Shown here one piece after another: positions 8,570 to 16,796 of a stretch of DNA of 64,000 nucleotides. This DNA comes from Deltaproteobacteria bacterium HGW-Deltaproteobacteria-15 (GTDB lineage Bacteria; Desulfobacterota; DSM-4660; Desulfatiglandales; HGW-15): contig PHBH01000020.1 in assembly GCA_002840535.1 (NCBI GenBank), positions 29,587 to 93,586 on the forward strand, written 5' to 3'. Below the pieces are notes generated by a model. It was not told the DNA's origin, did not search any database, and saw nothing but the letters and a program-made list of their open reading frames with translations. The position numbers and the translations under genes are program-made. Each line of letters starts with the position of its first letter. Within the stretch, counting starts at the first letter, position 1.

Positions 8570-9901
8570 ATGGATAAGTCGCTAGTCGCAATTGTCCGGT
8601 ATGAAAAACCTTTTGATTCGGTGCGCAAGGCCGTGGAACTCTCCGGAGGTCTCGACAACCTCCCTTCCAGGGCAAAGGTCTTCATCAAGCCGAACCTCGT
8701 CTTCTGGACCAAGGAAGTAGTTTTCCCGAAATGGGGCGTGCTGACCACCTCAAGGGTCATAGAAGACATGATCGTTTTGCTCAAGGAGCGCGGCATCGAC
8801 GACATCGTTATCGGTGAGGGAATCGTAACCTGGGATTCCAAGGACAAGGAGACCCCCCTGCATGCATTTGAGACGCTCGGCTACAATGCATTGAAAAGAC
8901 GATATGGGGTTAAACATGTGAATATCCTGGACCGACCTTTTGAGAAGGTGGACCTGGGCGAGGGGGTGGAATTGAGCTTCAACCAGGATATCCTGCACAG
9001 TGATTTCGTAGTGGATATCCCGGTGATGAAGGCCCACAACCAGTCCGTGGTCAGCCTTGCCTTCAAGAACCTGAAAGGAATTCTCGATATCGCTTCCCGC
9101 AAAAAGTGCCACAGTGCAGACCTGCAAAAGAACTTGCACTTCATGATTGCGCGTCTGCCGGACAGGTTGCCCCCCACCTTTGCGCTCCTGGATGGAATCT
9201 ACACCAATGAGAGGGGGCCGTTCGTAGACGGGAAAATCCGCCGAAGCAACGTGCTGGTGGCGTCATCGGACATCTTCTCGGCAGACCTCGTCGGCGCGCG
9301 TGTGCTCGGCTACCAACCGTCGGAAGTCCCCTATCTTGTACATGCCGCCGGAAACCGTAACCGGCCTTACGATCTTTCCGACATCCGGATTGCAGGGGAG
9401 AAGATCGAAGACGTCGCCGCCTTCCACGAGCATGATTATACGTACCTGGAAGATAAGGACCGCGTCCTGCCTCTTCCTATGTTCAAACAGGGTATGAAAG
9501 GGTTGTATTACCGGAAATACGATCTTTCGATGTGCACCTACTGTTCCGGAATGAACGGCTTGATTCTCAATGCCATCCGGTACGCATGGCAGGGGCAACC
9601 GTTTGATGATGTGGAAGTCCTTACGGGCAAAATCATGAAGCCGACTCCCGGCCACAAGAAGACCATTCTCATGGGGAAATGCATGGTTCAGGCAAACAAG
9701 GACCATCCCGATATCCAGGAGATGATCGCGGTCAAAGGATGCCCCCCCAAACCGGAAGCAATTGTCGATGCTCTTCACAAAGCCGGCATCCCGGTGAACC
9801 CGGTGTTGTTCGAAAAAAGGAAGGAACTGCCCGGTCTCCTGATGAAGAACTACGAGGGCCGCCCGGAATTCGATGAGTCTTTTTTCAGGGTTCAGGAATA
9901 G
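8570..9901 (+). CDS. DUF362 domain protein, probable Fe-S protein (copy 1)
   Basis: 443 residues from the ATG at 8570, chosen because AAGGAGG lies 5 bases upstream and because the start then lines up with the second copy (MDKSLVAIVRYEKP versus xDPFVVSIVRYREP). The DUF362 core includes FIKPNLVFWTKE, GEGIVTWD and HSDFVVDIPVMKAHNQ. The C-terminal third holds CTYCS (about 322), GKCM (about 370) and KGCPP (about 390): four cysteines kept in both copies, which would suit a [4Fe-4S] cluster. DUF362 proteins are mostly uncharacterised. The position between CoA-enzyme genes suggests a redox or transfer role in that pathway; I do not know the reaction. Confidence 0.85.
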   Translation: MDKSLVAIVRYEKPFDSVRKAVELSGGLDNLPSRAKVFIKPNLVFWTKEVVFPKWGVLTTSRVIEDMIVLLKERGIDDIVIGEGIVTWDSKDKETPLHAFETLGYNALKRRYGVKHVNILDRPFEKVDLGEGVELSFNQDILHSDFVVDIPVMKAHNQSVVSLAFKNLKGILDIASRKKCHSADLQKNLHFMIARLPDRLPPTFALLDGIYTNERGPFVDGKIRRSNVLVASSDIFSADLVGARVLGYQPSEVPYLVHAAGNRNRPYDLSDIRIAGEKIEDVAAFHEHDYTYLEDKDRVLPLPMFKQGMKGLYYRKYDLSMCTYCSGMNGLILNAIRYAWQGQPFDDVEVLTGKIMKPTPGHKKTILMGKCMVQANKDHPDIQEMIAVKGCPPKPEAIVDALHKAGIPVNPVLFEKRKELPGLLMKNYEGRPEFDESFFRVQE

Positions 9902-9960
9902 CTGAGATCTCTCACAGAGTTCACAGAGCTCAATTGATGCTATAACTTCCCGAACCCCCC

Positions 9961-10058
9961 GTAGGATGGGTTGAGTGAAGCGAAACCCATCGATTAGGGC
10001 ATCAGGGAAGACGTAAGCTTCAAAGATGACGGGTTTCGCTGCGCTCAACCCATCCTGC
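9961..10058. repeat. Pair of GATGGGTTTCGC/CCCATCCTAC palindromes
   Basis: Two copies in opposite orientation (9961-9992 and 10031-10058) of the palindrome also found at 23634-23664, 32712-32742 and 38724-38754. Each contains an arm GTAGGATGGGTT or its complement and a GAAGCGAAACCCATC arm. They fill the gap between the DUF362 genes and make an upstream in-frame ATG at 10026 that is unlikely to be used. Confidence 0.75.
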
Positions 10059-10087
10059 AAAATGAAATTCTCATCTACAGATGCCCC

Positions 10088-10095
10088 AAAGGAGG
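10088..10095 (+). promoter_or_regulatory. Ribosome binding site deciding a GTG start
   Basis: AAAGGAGG lies 8 bases before the GTG at 10104. The alternative ATGs at 10026 and 10062 have no comparable site, and the first lies inside a repeat. Confidence 0.7.
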
Positions 10096-10103
10096 CATTC
10101 CAG

Positions 10104-11420
10104 GTGGACCCCTTCGTTGTCTCCATCGTACGATATCGAGAACCGCTCTCCTCCGTAAGAGAAGTTGTAGAGCTTTGCAGCGGACTCGATCGGCTGCCGC
10201 CGAATGGTACGGTCTTTTTAAAACCCAATCTCGTCTTCTGGGTAGACGGAAGCGCTTTCCCGAAATGGGGGGTAGTGACGACTTCAAGGGTCGTCGAAGA
10301 CATGGTTGTTCTGCTCAAGGAACACGGCGTCAGGAAAATCACGTTGGGTGAGGGGATCGTATCCTCGAACCGCAGCATCCCGGCCCAGGCATTTCGATCG
10401 CTGGGGTATGAACAGCTCAGAAAACGATATGGGGTCGAGATTCTGGACATCCACCGGAGGCCATTTGAACAGGTGGATCTCGGAGACGGCGTAAAATTCC
10501 GTTTCAACGCCGATATCCTTCATAGCGATTTCGTGGTGAACCTGCCGGTTCTCAAGACGCATTCGCAGACCATCGTGAGCCTCGGGATCAAGAACCTGAA
10601 GGGGACCATCGATATCTCATCCCGCAAGAAGTGCCATGCCGCTCCCTCGGAAAAAGAGTTTCATTTCATGATCGCCCGGCTTGCAGACAAAATGCCTCCC
10701 GTGTTCACCCTTGTCGACGGGATCTATTCCATGGAAAGGGGCCCGGGGTACGACGGCCGTCCCAGGCGAAGCAATCTCCTCATCGGTTCACAGGATGTCC
10801 TGTCCGCGGATATGGTGGGGGCAAAACTGCTGGGGCACGATCCCGCTCACGTGCCTTATCTGGCCTTTGCTGCACGGAACCGCGGACGAACACCGGATTT
10901 ATCCGACGTGAAACAGGTGGGAGTGGTTCTGGAGGGGGCGGCATCCTTTCACGAGAATCGCTTCCTCTTCAATGAAGAGGGGACTCTCCCTCTGCCTTTG
11001 TCGAAGATGGGAATTCAGGGTCTTTCCTTTCGCAAGTACGACTATTCCGTGTGCACCTATTGTTCGCTCATCAGCAGTCCTATTCTCACCGCCATTGCAA
11101 GGGCATGGAAAGGCGCATCCTGGAATGAGGTGGAAATCCTGACCGGGAAGAAGATGCGCCCTTCGGCCGGAAAGAAAAAGACCATTCTCCTCGGTAAATG
11201 CATGGTCCAGGCCCACAAGGAAAATCCCTGCATCAAGGAAATGATCGCCGTTAAAGGATGTCCGCCCCGGATGAAAGAGATTGCCGACGCTCTGCACCTT
11301 GCGGGAATCCCTGTTGAGCGGTCGTTTCTGGAAGAGCCGAACCGATTCCCGGCCATGATGCTGTCTCGATTCCAAGGGCAGACAGAGTTTGATGAAGGGT
11401 TTTACCAAATAAAAAGCTGA
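10104..11420 (+). CDS. DUF362 domain protein, probable Fe-S protein (copy 2)
   Basis: 438 residues from the GTG at 10104. It is similar to copy 1 along its whole length, for example in FLKPNLVFWVDG, FPKWGVVTTSRVVEDM, HSDFVVNLPVLKTHSQ, KNLKGTIDISSRKKCHA and KYDYSVCTYC. The four C-terminal cysteines (CTYCS, GKCM, KGCPP) are kept. The two genes look like a tandem duplication that has diverged well, since the DNA is now only partly alike; both remaining intact suggests each has a use. The gap between them holds only palindromic repeats, so co-transcription is possible but not assured. Confidence 0.85.
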   Translation: MDPFVVSIVRYREPLSSVREVVELCSGLDRLPPNGTVFLKPNLVFWVDGSAFPKWGVVTTSRVVEDMVVLLKEHGVRKITLGEGIVSSNRSIPAQAFRSLGYEQLRKRYGVEILDIHRRPFEQVDLGDGVKFRFNADILHSDFVVNLPVLKTHSQTIVSLGIKNLKGTIDISSRKKCHAAPSEKEFHFMIARLADKMPPVFTLVDGIYSMERGPGYDGRPRRSNLLIGSQDVLSADMVGAKLLGHDPAHVPYLAFAARNRGRTPDLSDVKQVGVVLEGAASFHENRFLFNEEGTLPLPLSKMGIQGLSFRKYDYSVCTYCSLISSPILTAIARAWKGASWNEVEILTGKKMRPSAGKKKTILLGKCMVQAHKENPCIKEMIAVKGCPPRMKEIADALHLAGIPVERSFLEEPNRFPAMMLSRFQGQTEFDEGFYQIKS

Positions 11421-11423
11421 ACG

Positions 11424-11629
11424 TCCAACATCGGACATCCAACGTTCCACATCGAATGAAAAACAAATACTGAACAGCGAACCTCAACCACCATTTCTCA
11501 CCTTCGGTAAGATGGTAAGCGACTGGAGCTTGCTGATGATCAGCAGGCGAGTGGGTTGTCTGCGCTGCAAATCAGAAAGTAAACTCCGCGCCTCTGCGCC
11601 TCTGCGAGAGAAAGTCTTCTGTTGTTTCT
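11424..11629. repeat. Repeat-rich gap
   Basis: Starts with a GTCCAACATCGGACATCCAACG phrase family (split here as CCAACATCGGACATCCAACG), related to phrases at 21600-21629 and 21770-21798. The rest (CTCTGCGCCTCTGCGAGAG near 11590-11610) is a further low-complexity phrase. No gene is seen between the ends of the convergent neighbours. Confidence 0.5.
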
Positions 11630-12547
11630 TCAGAGTTCGCCCAATTCCTTCAGGAACTCCCGGAGCTTCAACAGCTTCAAATCGCGGTCCCGCAGAACCT
11701 CTTCCACCGGCCTTCCTGTGTAGTCATAGAACCCTCTTCCGCTTTTTACCCCCAGCCTCCCTTGTGCTACCAGGTCGTCGATGATCTGAGAGCGCTTTTC
11801 ACTGTTCTTCAGAATATCCTTCATGAGATCCAGCCCTGTAAAATCCATGCGCTGGACCAGGCCCAGAATCGGTATGCGGATTCCAAATCCTGCCTTGGCG
11901 GCCTTGTCGATGTCCTGGGGATCGGCATACCCGTTTTCAAGAAGGAACAACACCTCTCGTGTAAGTGCGGACTGCAGTCGATTGACTATGAACCCGGGGA
12001 GGAATTTCTTCAGAACGATCGTCTGCTTTCCGAGGCCTTCCAACATTGTCTTGACCGCCGATACTGTTTCTGCATCTGTTTGCGGCCCGGGTACAATCTC
12101 CACGAGTGGAATGATATGGGGAGGGGCGAACCAGTGCGCGATCAGAACCTTGTGCGGCCGCTTCGTCTCAACGAACTGATAGATGTCCAGGAAAGAAGTG
12201 TTGCTGGCCAGAATGGTATGAGGAGGAGACATCCTGTCCAGGTCAGAGAACAGTTTTTTCTTGGCCTCGGGGTTCTCAACGATGGCTTCCACAATCAGAT
12301 CAGCGGTTGCCGCAGCAACCGGGAGCTCGGTCGTCGTCTGAATACGTCCCAGCGTCTCCGACAGATCCGCTCCCCCTGCAAGCCCCAGATCTGAGAGCGT
12401 CTTGAGATTGGCGGCAATCAATCCGAGTGCCGCTGAGAGGGTTTCCTCCTTGATGTCCGTCAGGACCACCGGGTATCCCCCTTGGGCAAAAACCTGGGCC
12501 AGCGAATGACCCATCGTTCCGGCTCCCACAATGGTGATGTTCTTCAT
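11630..12547 (-). CDS. 3-hydroxyacyl-CoA dehydrogenase
   Basis: 305 residues. The Rossmann motif is at the very start (IVGAGTMGHSLAQVFAQGG), then SNTSFLDIYQF and the catalytic histidine region AHWFAPPHIIPLVEIVPG. The C-terminal helical domain has GFIVNRLQSALTREVLFLLENG, GFGIRIPILGLVQRMDFTGL and the ending GVKSGRGFYDY. It oxidises an L-3-hydroxyacyl-CoA with NAD. The size and the short N-terminus match single-function enzymes (PaaH/FadB2 type; a L-gulonate dehydrogenase-like role is less likely). GGAG lies 9 bases before the ATG and the gene follows the keto-acid cleavage gene after 6 bases, so they form an operon. Confidence 0.92.
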   Translation of the reverse strand: MKNITIVGAGTMGHSLAQVFAQGGYPVVLTDIKEETLSAALGLIAANLKTLSDLGLAGGADLSETLGRIQTTTELPVAAATADLIVEAIVENPEAKKKLFSDLDRMSPPHTILASNTSFLDIYQFVETKRPHKVLIAHWFAPPHIIPLVEIVPGPQTDAETVSAVKTMLEGLGKQTIVLKKFLPGFIVNRLQSALTREVLFLLENGYADPQDIDKAAKAGFGIRIPILGLVQRMDFTGLDLMKDILKNSEKRSQIIDDLVAQGRLGVKSGRGFYDYTGRPVEEVLRDRDLKLLKLREFLKELGEL

Positions 12548-12553
12548 GGGCTC

Positions 12554-13429
12554 TCACTCCAGATGAAGGATACGTCTGGCCTCGTCCGATCCGGCAGGCT
12601 CTCTGTCCAGTGCGGTCAGTATGTGTACGGCCTTCTCCACGAGTTGGGAGTTGGTTTGCGCTTCCATACCCCGATAGAGATAGAAGTTGTCCTCGAACCC
12701 CACCCGGACATTTCCCCCCAGAAGGGCGGCCTGGGCAACCATGGCGAAACTTGCCGGTCCGACACCGAAACCGCACCAGATTGCATCCGGGGGCAAGGCT
12801 TCCATCATGATCATCATATTCGCCGGGGAAGCGGGAATTCCCCATTCGATGCCCAGGCAGAGCTGGAATATCGCGGGAGTCTGCACCAATCCCCTGCGCA
12901 CCAGGTGTTTTGCAATCTCCACGTGCCCCATGTCAAAAACCTCGAGCTCCGGTTTTACGCCGGCTTCCCTGATAAGAATCGCCATTTTCTCTACATGGGG
13001 AAGCACGTTGGCAAACACGCGAGGTCCGAAGTTCATGGAACCTACGTCGAGCGAACAGAGTTCGGGCTTCAGTTGGAGCACGTGCTCGACCCTCTTCTCC
13101 GGGGAACGCCACGTAGTGCCGGCGTTCAGCCCAACCACCTCGGAATCGTCGGGAATGATACGCGCCCCTGCGCCTGTGGTCAGATTGATGATCATGCTCG
13201 TCTTCGCCCGTATCCGCTCGACCACCTCCTGGTAGTATTCAACAGCCATGGACGGCTCCGCCGTCTCAGGGTCCCGTACATGGATGTGCGCGACTGCCGC
13301 TCCCGCGGCATGCGCTTCCACGGCACTGTCTGCGATCTCCTTCGGGGTGACGGGAAGCTGGGGATGCCTGGACTTGTCTCCAATCCCGCCGGTGACCGCT
13401 ACCGTAATGACTACTTTATCGTTCTGCAT
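12554..13429 (-). CDS. Beta-keto acid cleavage enzyme (BKACE/DUF849 family, 3-keto-5-aminohexanoate cleavage type)
   Basis: 291 residues from the ATG at 13429 (MQNDKVVITVAVTGGIGDKS); an upstream start at 13498 is less likely, since the family begins close to the first strand. AHIHVRDPETAEPS carries the two zinc-binding histidines, and INLTTGAGARI, LDVGSMNFG and EVFDMGHVEIA are typical. The family condenses a beta-keto acid with acetyl-CoA to give acetoacetate and a new acyl-CoA; the founding member acts in lysine fermentation, but members accept many beta-keto acids. With the downstream dehydrogenase it feeds the CoA pathway encoded here. No other lysine-fermentation gene is visible, so the exact substrate is open. 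Confidence 0.88.
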   Translation of the reverse strand: MQNDKVVITVAVTGGIGDKSRHPQLPVTPKEIADSAVEAHAAGAAVAHIHVRDPETAEPSMAVEYYQEVVERIRAKTSMIINLTTGAGARIIPDDSEVVGLNAGTTWRSPEKRVEHVLQLKPELCSLDVGSMNFGPRVFANVLPHVEKMAILIREAGVKPELEVFDMGHVEIAKHLVRRGLVQTPAIFQLCLGIEWGIPASPANMMIMMEALPPDAIWCGFGVGPASFAMVAQAALLGGNVRVGFEDNFYLYRGMEAQTNSQLVEKAVHILTALDREPAGSDEARRILHLE

Positions 13430-13848
13430 GGCGAAATCCCTGTTCCTGCTGTGACAAGCGATGAGAACACAAACATTCGATTGTCGTTCTATTTGCACAG
13501 CAGGGCTGCCATGTCAAGCCGATCACGATGGCCGCTCGCGCGGGGAACTTCACTGAATGGGGAAATGAACACCCCCGCCTCGATATTATTTCCCTCAGAT
13601 CCTGAATCCTTGACCTGTTTTGAACATTCTGACATTTGGGGTTTGAATTTGTTTCGAATTTCGATATTCGGATTTCGAATTTTGCTGGATCAATGGTTTC
13701 AAGCAAAGCCGATCACCTCTGACCTGGCCCACAAAACCAGGTTTTCAGGGATGCAACAAAAGAGGGCCAGGCATGGCTGCCTGACCCTCTTGATCACGTT
13801 ATCCGCGAGCCTATCCGATGAAGTTTTGGCTTCGGGATTACCGCGGCC
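13430..13848. other. Intergenic region with AT-rich phrase repeats and a terminator
   Basis: About 420 bases without a gene. 13629-13685 is a repeat of phrases such as TTTCGAATTTCGATATTCGG, also found at 19437-19600. A terminator for the PEP-CTERM gene lies at 13757-13791. The part next to the keto-acid cleavage gene should hold its promoter, but I see no strong consensus. Confidence 0.6.
13757..13791 (-). terminator. Rho-independent terminator of the PEP-CTERM gene
   Basis: Read on the minus strand, AAGAGGGTCAGGCA, a four-base loop and TGCCTGGCCCTCTT pair with one mismatch, and TTTGTT follows. It lies 58 bases after the stop of the gene at 13849. Confidence 0.8.
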
Positions 13849-14565
13849 TCAGTGCAGTCTGCGCCCGGTCATGGCCAGACCTCCTATTCCGACCAGAAGC
13901 AGGAGCATCGTGCCTGGCTCAGGCACTGCAGACGGCTGCGGGGACTGGTAATCAATCTCCAACCAGGGTCTATTTTCTGCATTTTGAAAGGAGTTGATGT
14001 ATGCGACAGAAAAAATTCCTGCTCTCTCTCCCCATATGCCCCAGCCGTACTGGTCTTCACCGCCGAACCACCCTTGCACCGAGCCGGTCACATCCAGGTC
14101 CAGCCATTGCGGATAAGCCCCGCTGATCCAGGTCGAAACAGGGGAAGCTTCGGTGTTTACCCCGGGTACGATACCCCCGCCGCCGGGAAGCGTGTTCCAT
14201 CGGGTGCTCTCATTCCAGTTCTCCGTCATCTGGTAAAGCGTCCGCTCATACCCTGCGAAATCATAGTAAAGATACAGATGAAGCGAGGCCGAAGTGATAG
14301 TGCTTCCTTCGGGAATCTGGCCCGGATTGTCGCCGAAGAGGTCGTTGAATTTCAGGAGGGAATCATACTGGATTCCAAGCGGTTTGTTGATATTGAGGTT
14401 CTGTCCGGCAGAGAGCCAGGGCTGGCCGGTGTCAGGACCTCCGCCGCTGTTCATCAGAACATCTATGCCGGAGTAAAAGGTTAGCGTCGAGGCGTGCGCA
14501 CCTGAAAAGCCCAAGATGCCGATCAAACATAAAGCCAAAAAGCACAATGCCATCTTCCTTTTCAT
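13849..14565 (-). CDS. PEP-CTERM surface protein with DNRLRE-like domain
   Basis: 238 residues. The start at 14565 (MKRKMALCFLA) is chosen because AAAGGAG lies 6 bases upstream; 14586 is possible. Signal peptide to about residue 26 (FSGAHA), then a beta-rich domain (LLKFNDLF, ASLHLYLYYDF, TENWNESTRWNTLP, WLDLDVTGSVQGWF) of the DNRLRE type seen in secreted and surface proteins. The end (SAVPEPGTMLLLLVGIGG, then GRRLH) is a complete PEP-CTERM signal: VPEP, hydrophobic helix and basic tail. Such proteins are recognised by an exosortase and are usually linked to exopolysaccharide. No exosortase is in the window, but an exopolysaccharide cluster lies at 53808-63983. Confidence 0.9.
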   Translation of the reverse strand: MKRKMALCFLALCLIGILGFSGAHASTLTFYSGIDVLMNSGGGPDTGQPWLSAGQNLNINKPLGIQYDSLLKFNDLFGDNPGQIPEGSTITSASLHLYLYYDFAGYERTLYQMTENWNESTRWNTLPGGGGIVPGVNTEASPVSTWISGAYPQWLDLDVTGSVQGWFGGEDQYGWGIWGERAGIFSVAYINSFQNAENRPWLEIDYQSPQPSAVPEPGTMLLLLVGIGGLAMTGRRLH

Positions 14566-14850
14566 ATCCATCTCCTTTCCATTCATCGGATACGACTGAC
14601 CAAATCCATGAGAATCAATTAGGGAATTCCCTCAGCAAAACCCTATTCCGAAGAAGGCCGTTACCCAAAGTCCTCTGAGTCGTTCTCACCTCCCCTCTCT
14701 TCAAACGATTCCAAGCGTAGCCCTTATACGTACGATGCTTCCCTGACGCTGCTGCCCCCGAGAGATCCTGCTAGAGTCAAATAAGCATGGGAAACCCTGT
14801 TCAAATAAGAAGGAATATGTATTCCACCGGCCCTGTGCTTGTATTCCGGT

Positions 14851-15372
14851 TTACTTGCACGTATTGATCTGCAATACCAACTCCAGCGAGCGCCGCCCCT
14901 CCTCAGCAGAAGGTCGAATTTTAATCCTGGAGATACTCAGGAGCTGGCGCGAGTGCTCGATCCGGTACAGCAGCTTGACGACCTGTTGAGTGTCGAGCCC
15001 TACAATCAACATCTCGATGCCCGCCGGCTTGAGCGGCCCCTCCTGGTCGGGCATTTCCAGGGGTTTCATATACTGGATCCTGTTCTCGATCCCCACCTGT
15101 CGGCAAACAGTTTCCAGGTAAGTAAGAAGGGTGAAGTCTTTTCCTCGCTGCTGAAGCATCCTTTCCGCATCGGCCCGTGATTTCACAAAGGACTCCCACT
15201 TTGACTTGAGGGCCAGCATCTGGGCAAGATCGTTCTTCATCTTTACAGCATGCCTGTCCAGGGTCTTGCGCTCGGTCATGGCCGGCGAAAGCACTACCAG
15301 ATAATAGAGAAGGCCAATCAGAAAGACGCCGCCCAAGACCAGCGAAGAAAGATATTTCATCCCCGGTTTCAT
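14851..15372 (-). CDS. gspM: Type II secretion protein M-like (GspM)
   Basis: 173 residues: a short cytoplasmic start, one membrane helix (SSLVLGGVFLIGLLYYLVVL, about 9-28), a coiled-coil stretch with many charged residues (about 35-75) and a ferredoxin-like C-terminal domain. This is the GspM/PilO layout, and the gene follows gspL with a 4-base overlap, as expected. GspM partners GspL in the inner-membrane platform. Sequence likeness within this family is low, so the call rests on layout and place. It is the last gene of the operon; no gspN is seen. Confidence 0.8.
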   Translation of the reverse strand: MKPGMKYLSSLVLGGVFLIGLLYYLVVLSPAMTERKTLDRHAVKMKNDLAQMLALKSKWESFVKSRADAERMLQQRGKDFTLLTYLETVCRQVGIENRIQYMKPLEMPDQEGPLKPAGIEMLIVGLDTQQVVKLLYRIEHSRQLLSISRIKIRPSAEEGRRSLELVLQINTCK

Positions 15373-16796
15373 GCTTGTCGCTCCATCACGAAATTGAACC
15401 TCACCATTTTGTCCCTGTTGTCCATCTTGGCGCCCACGAGTTTGATCTGGGTGAAAAAGCCTGAACGCTCAAGCACGCCTTTCAGGTTGTCCACGGTCTG
15501 AAAGGAAGATGCCCTGCCGTCGAGATCCACCCGGTTACCTTCAACTGAAACGTTGTCCAGCTTCACATCCTTGAACGGTGAGAGATTCCGAGTGAGCACG
15601 AGGAGCACGTCAAGGACGGGGCCGCGCTCCGTCAGCGTCTGCAGCCATTTGTGCTCCTTTGTTCCTTCAAGAATCTTCTGTCTCATCTGCTCCAATTCCA
15701 TCCCTTTGATGATATTGGGTACATCGGGACAGGCAGCCTTGAAGATGGAGTGGATTTCGGACCTCAGCCTCGAGTAACATTTTTGGGAAATGTACAGGCT
15801 ATGAAAGGTCGTGAAGGTGAAGAGTGCCATGAGCATCAGGGCCGAAGCGGCTGCATAAATAATGGACCCTTTGAGGTTGGAGGTGGATCCCAAAGCAAAC
15901 TCTTCACGTCGAAGATTGAAGTCTCTCAGCGGACCTGCGAACGAACCCATTGCAAGGCCCAGTGGAACGGCAAAGAGCGCCTGTGTTCTGGTGTCGATCT
16001 CCCCGAGATTATGCCTGATCTGATCGAATGGCCGCCATGGGACCACATCAAGAGCCGTCTCCTTGTGGAGTTCCATGGCGACATGGTCATCGGCTCCGCT
16101 TCCTGTCAGGAGGACCCTTTCTATGTTGAGGGTTGGGTTTTTCACTTTGTAGAGATCCAGGGTTTGCCTGATCTCGGACGGCTGCTCTCCTTTCAAGAGC
16201 CGGATAAGGGCAAGTGTTCTCCCTTCTATGACAAGCACGAGCGAGCCTTCTCTTTCTACATGAACGATCGAGACAGCTCCTGCAGACGGCTCACGGTGAA
16301 GCCGAAGGTAAAGCCCGTAGAGGGCGAGTCCATCCACGCTGACAACACCGGGCTCTATCTTTCCCTTCCGGAGTTCTTCGATGCAGGAGGAAATTGTCTC
16401 CTTTTGAACGGCAATCGTCAGGATTGGCCGTTCCGGCGCTGCGGGAAGATGATCAACAATCACGGCTTCCACAGGATAGGGCAAAAGAGGTTCCACCTGG
16501 TACTTGATAATCCGGTCCAGCTTCTTAGGGCTGTCGAAAGGAATGGAGACCTCCCGGATCAGGGCGGCAGCCGCCGGAATGCATGTAATCACCAGTTCCG
16601 GAGACATTTTCTGCTTCTCCAGAAAGGATTCCAGCCCGGGACTGCTCTCCTCATCCGGCAGGTCATGGACCGCGATGCGCTCGATCACCGGGGAACCGAG
16701 GGGATTCGAAAGCTGGACGGCGCGAACGGTGTATCGATCCGCCTGTAAACCGACTACGACTTTGGGCAAAAAGATTTCCTTCAGAACATCCAGCAT
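15369..16796 (-). CDS. gspL: Type II secretion protein L-like (GspL)
   Basis: 475 residues. The first 280 or so form a cytoplasmic actin-like domain (VVVGLQADRYTVRAVQLS, then CIPAAAALIREVSIPFDSPK and KYQVEPLLPYPVEAVIVDH), followed by a membrane helix (IIYAAASALMLMALFTFTTF, about 305-324) and a periplasmic ferredoxin-like domain. This resembles PilM and PilN joined in one chain, which is how GspL is built. It links the ATPase GspE to the platform. The gene starts where gspK ends (16797), so the coupling is tight. Confidence 0.85.
   Translation of the reverse strand: MLDVLKEIFLPKVVVGLQADRYTVRAVQLSNPLGSPVIERIAVHDLPDEESSPGLESFLEKQKMSPELVITCIPAAAALIREVSIPFDSPKKLDRIIKYQVEPLLPYPVEAVIVDHLPAAPERPILTIAVQKETISSCIEELRKGKIEPGVVSVDGLALYGLYLRLHREPSAGAVSIVHVEREGSLVLVIEGRTLALIRLLKGEQPSEIRQTLDLYKVKNPTLNIERVLLTGSGADDHVAMELHKETALDVVPWRPFDQIRHNLGEIDTRTQALFAVPLGLAMGSFAGPLRDFNLRREEFALGSTSNLKGSIIYAAASALMLMALFTFTTFHSLYISQKCYSRLRSEIHSIFKAACPDVPNIIKGMELEQMRQKILEGTKEHKWLQTLTERGPVLDVLLVLTRNLSPFKDVKLDNVSVEGNRVDLDGRASSFQTVDNLKGVLERSGFFTQIKLVGAKMDNRDKMVRFNFVMERQA

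Noticed and set aside
9263..10507. A 414-residue minus-strand open frame across both DUF362 genes
   Set aside because: It overlaps two clear genes and the repeat gap between them; the translated sequence has no recognisable domain and is explained by the high GC of the complementary strand.
12482..13951. A 489-residue plus-strand open frame over the BKACE and dehydrogenase genes
   Set aside because: It is antisense to two well-supported genes and continues through a terminator and repeats. Its length reflects codon bias.
14587..14700. Sigma-54 promoter upstream of the PEP-CTERM gene (minus strand, CGGAATAGGGTTTTGC)
   Set aside because: GG to GC spacing is 11, not 10, and the -24 box is poor.
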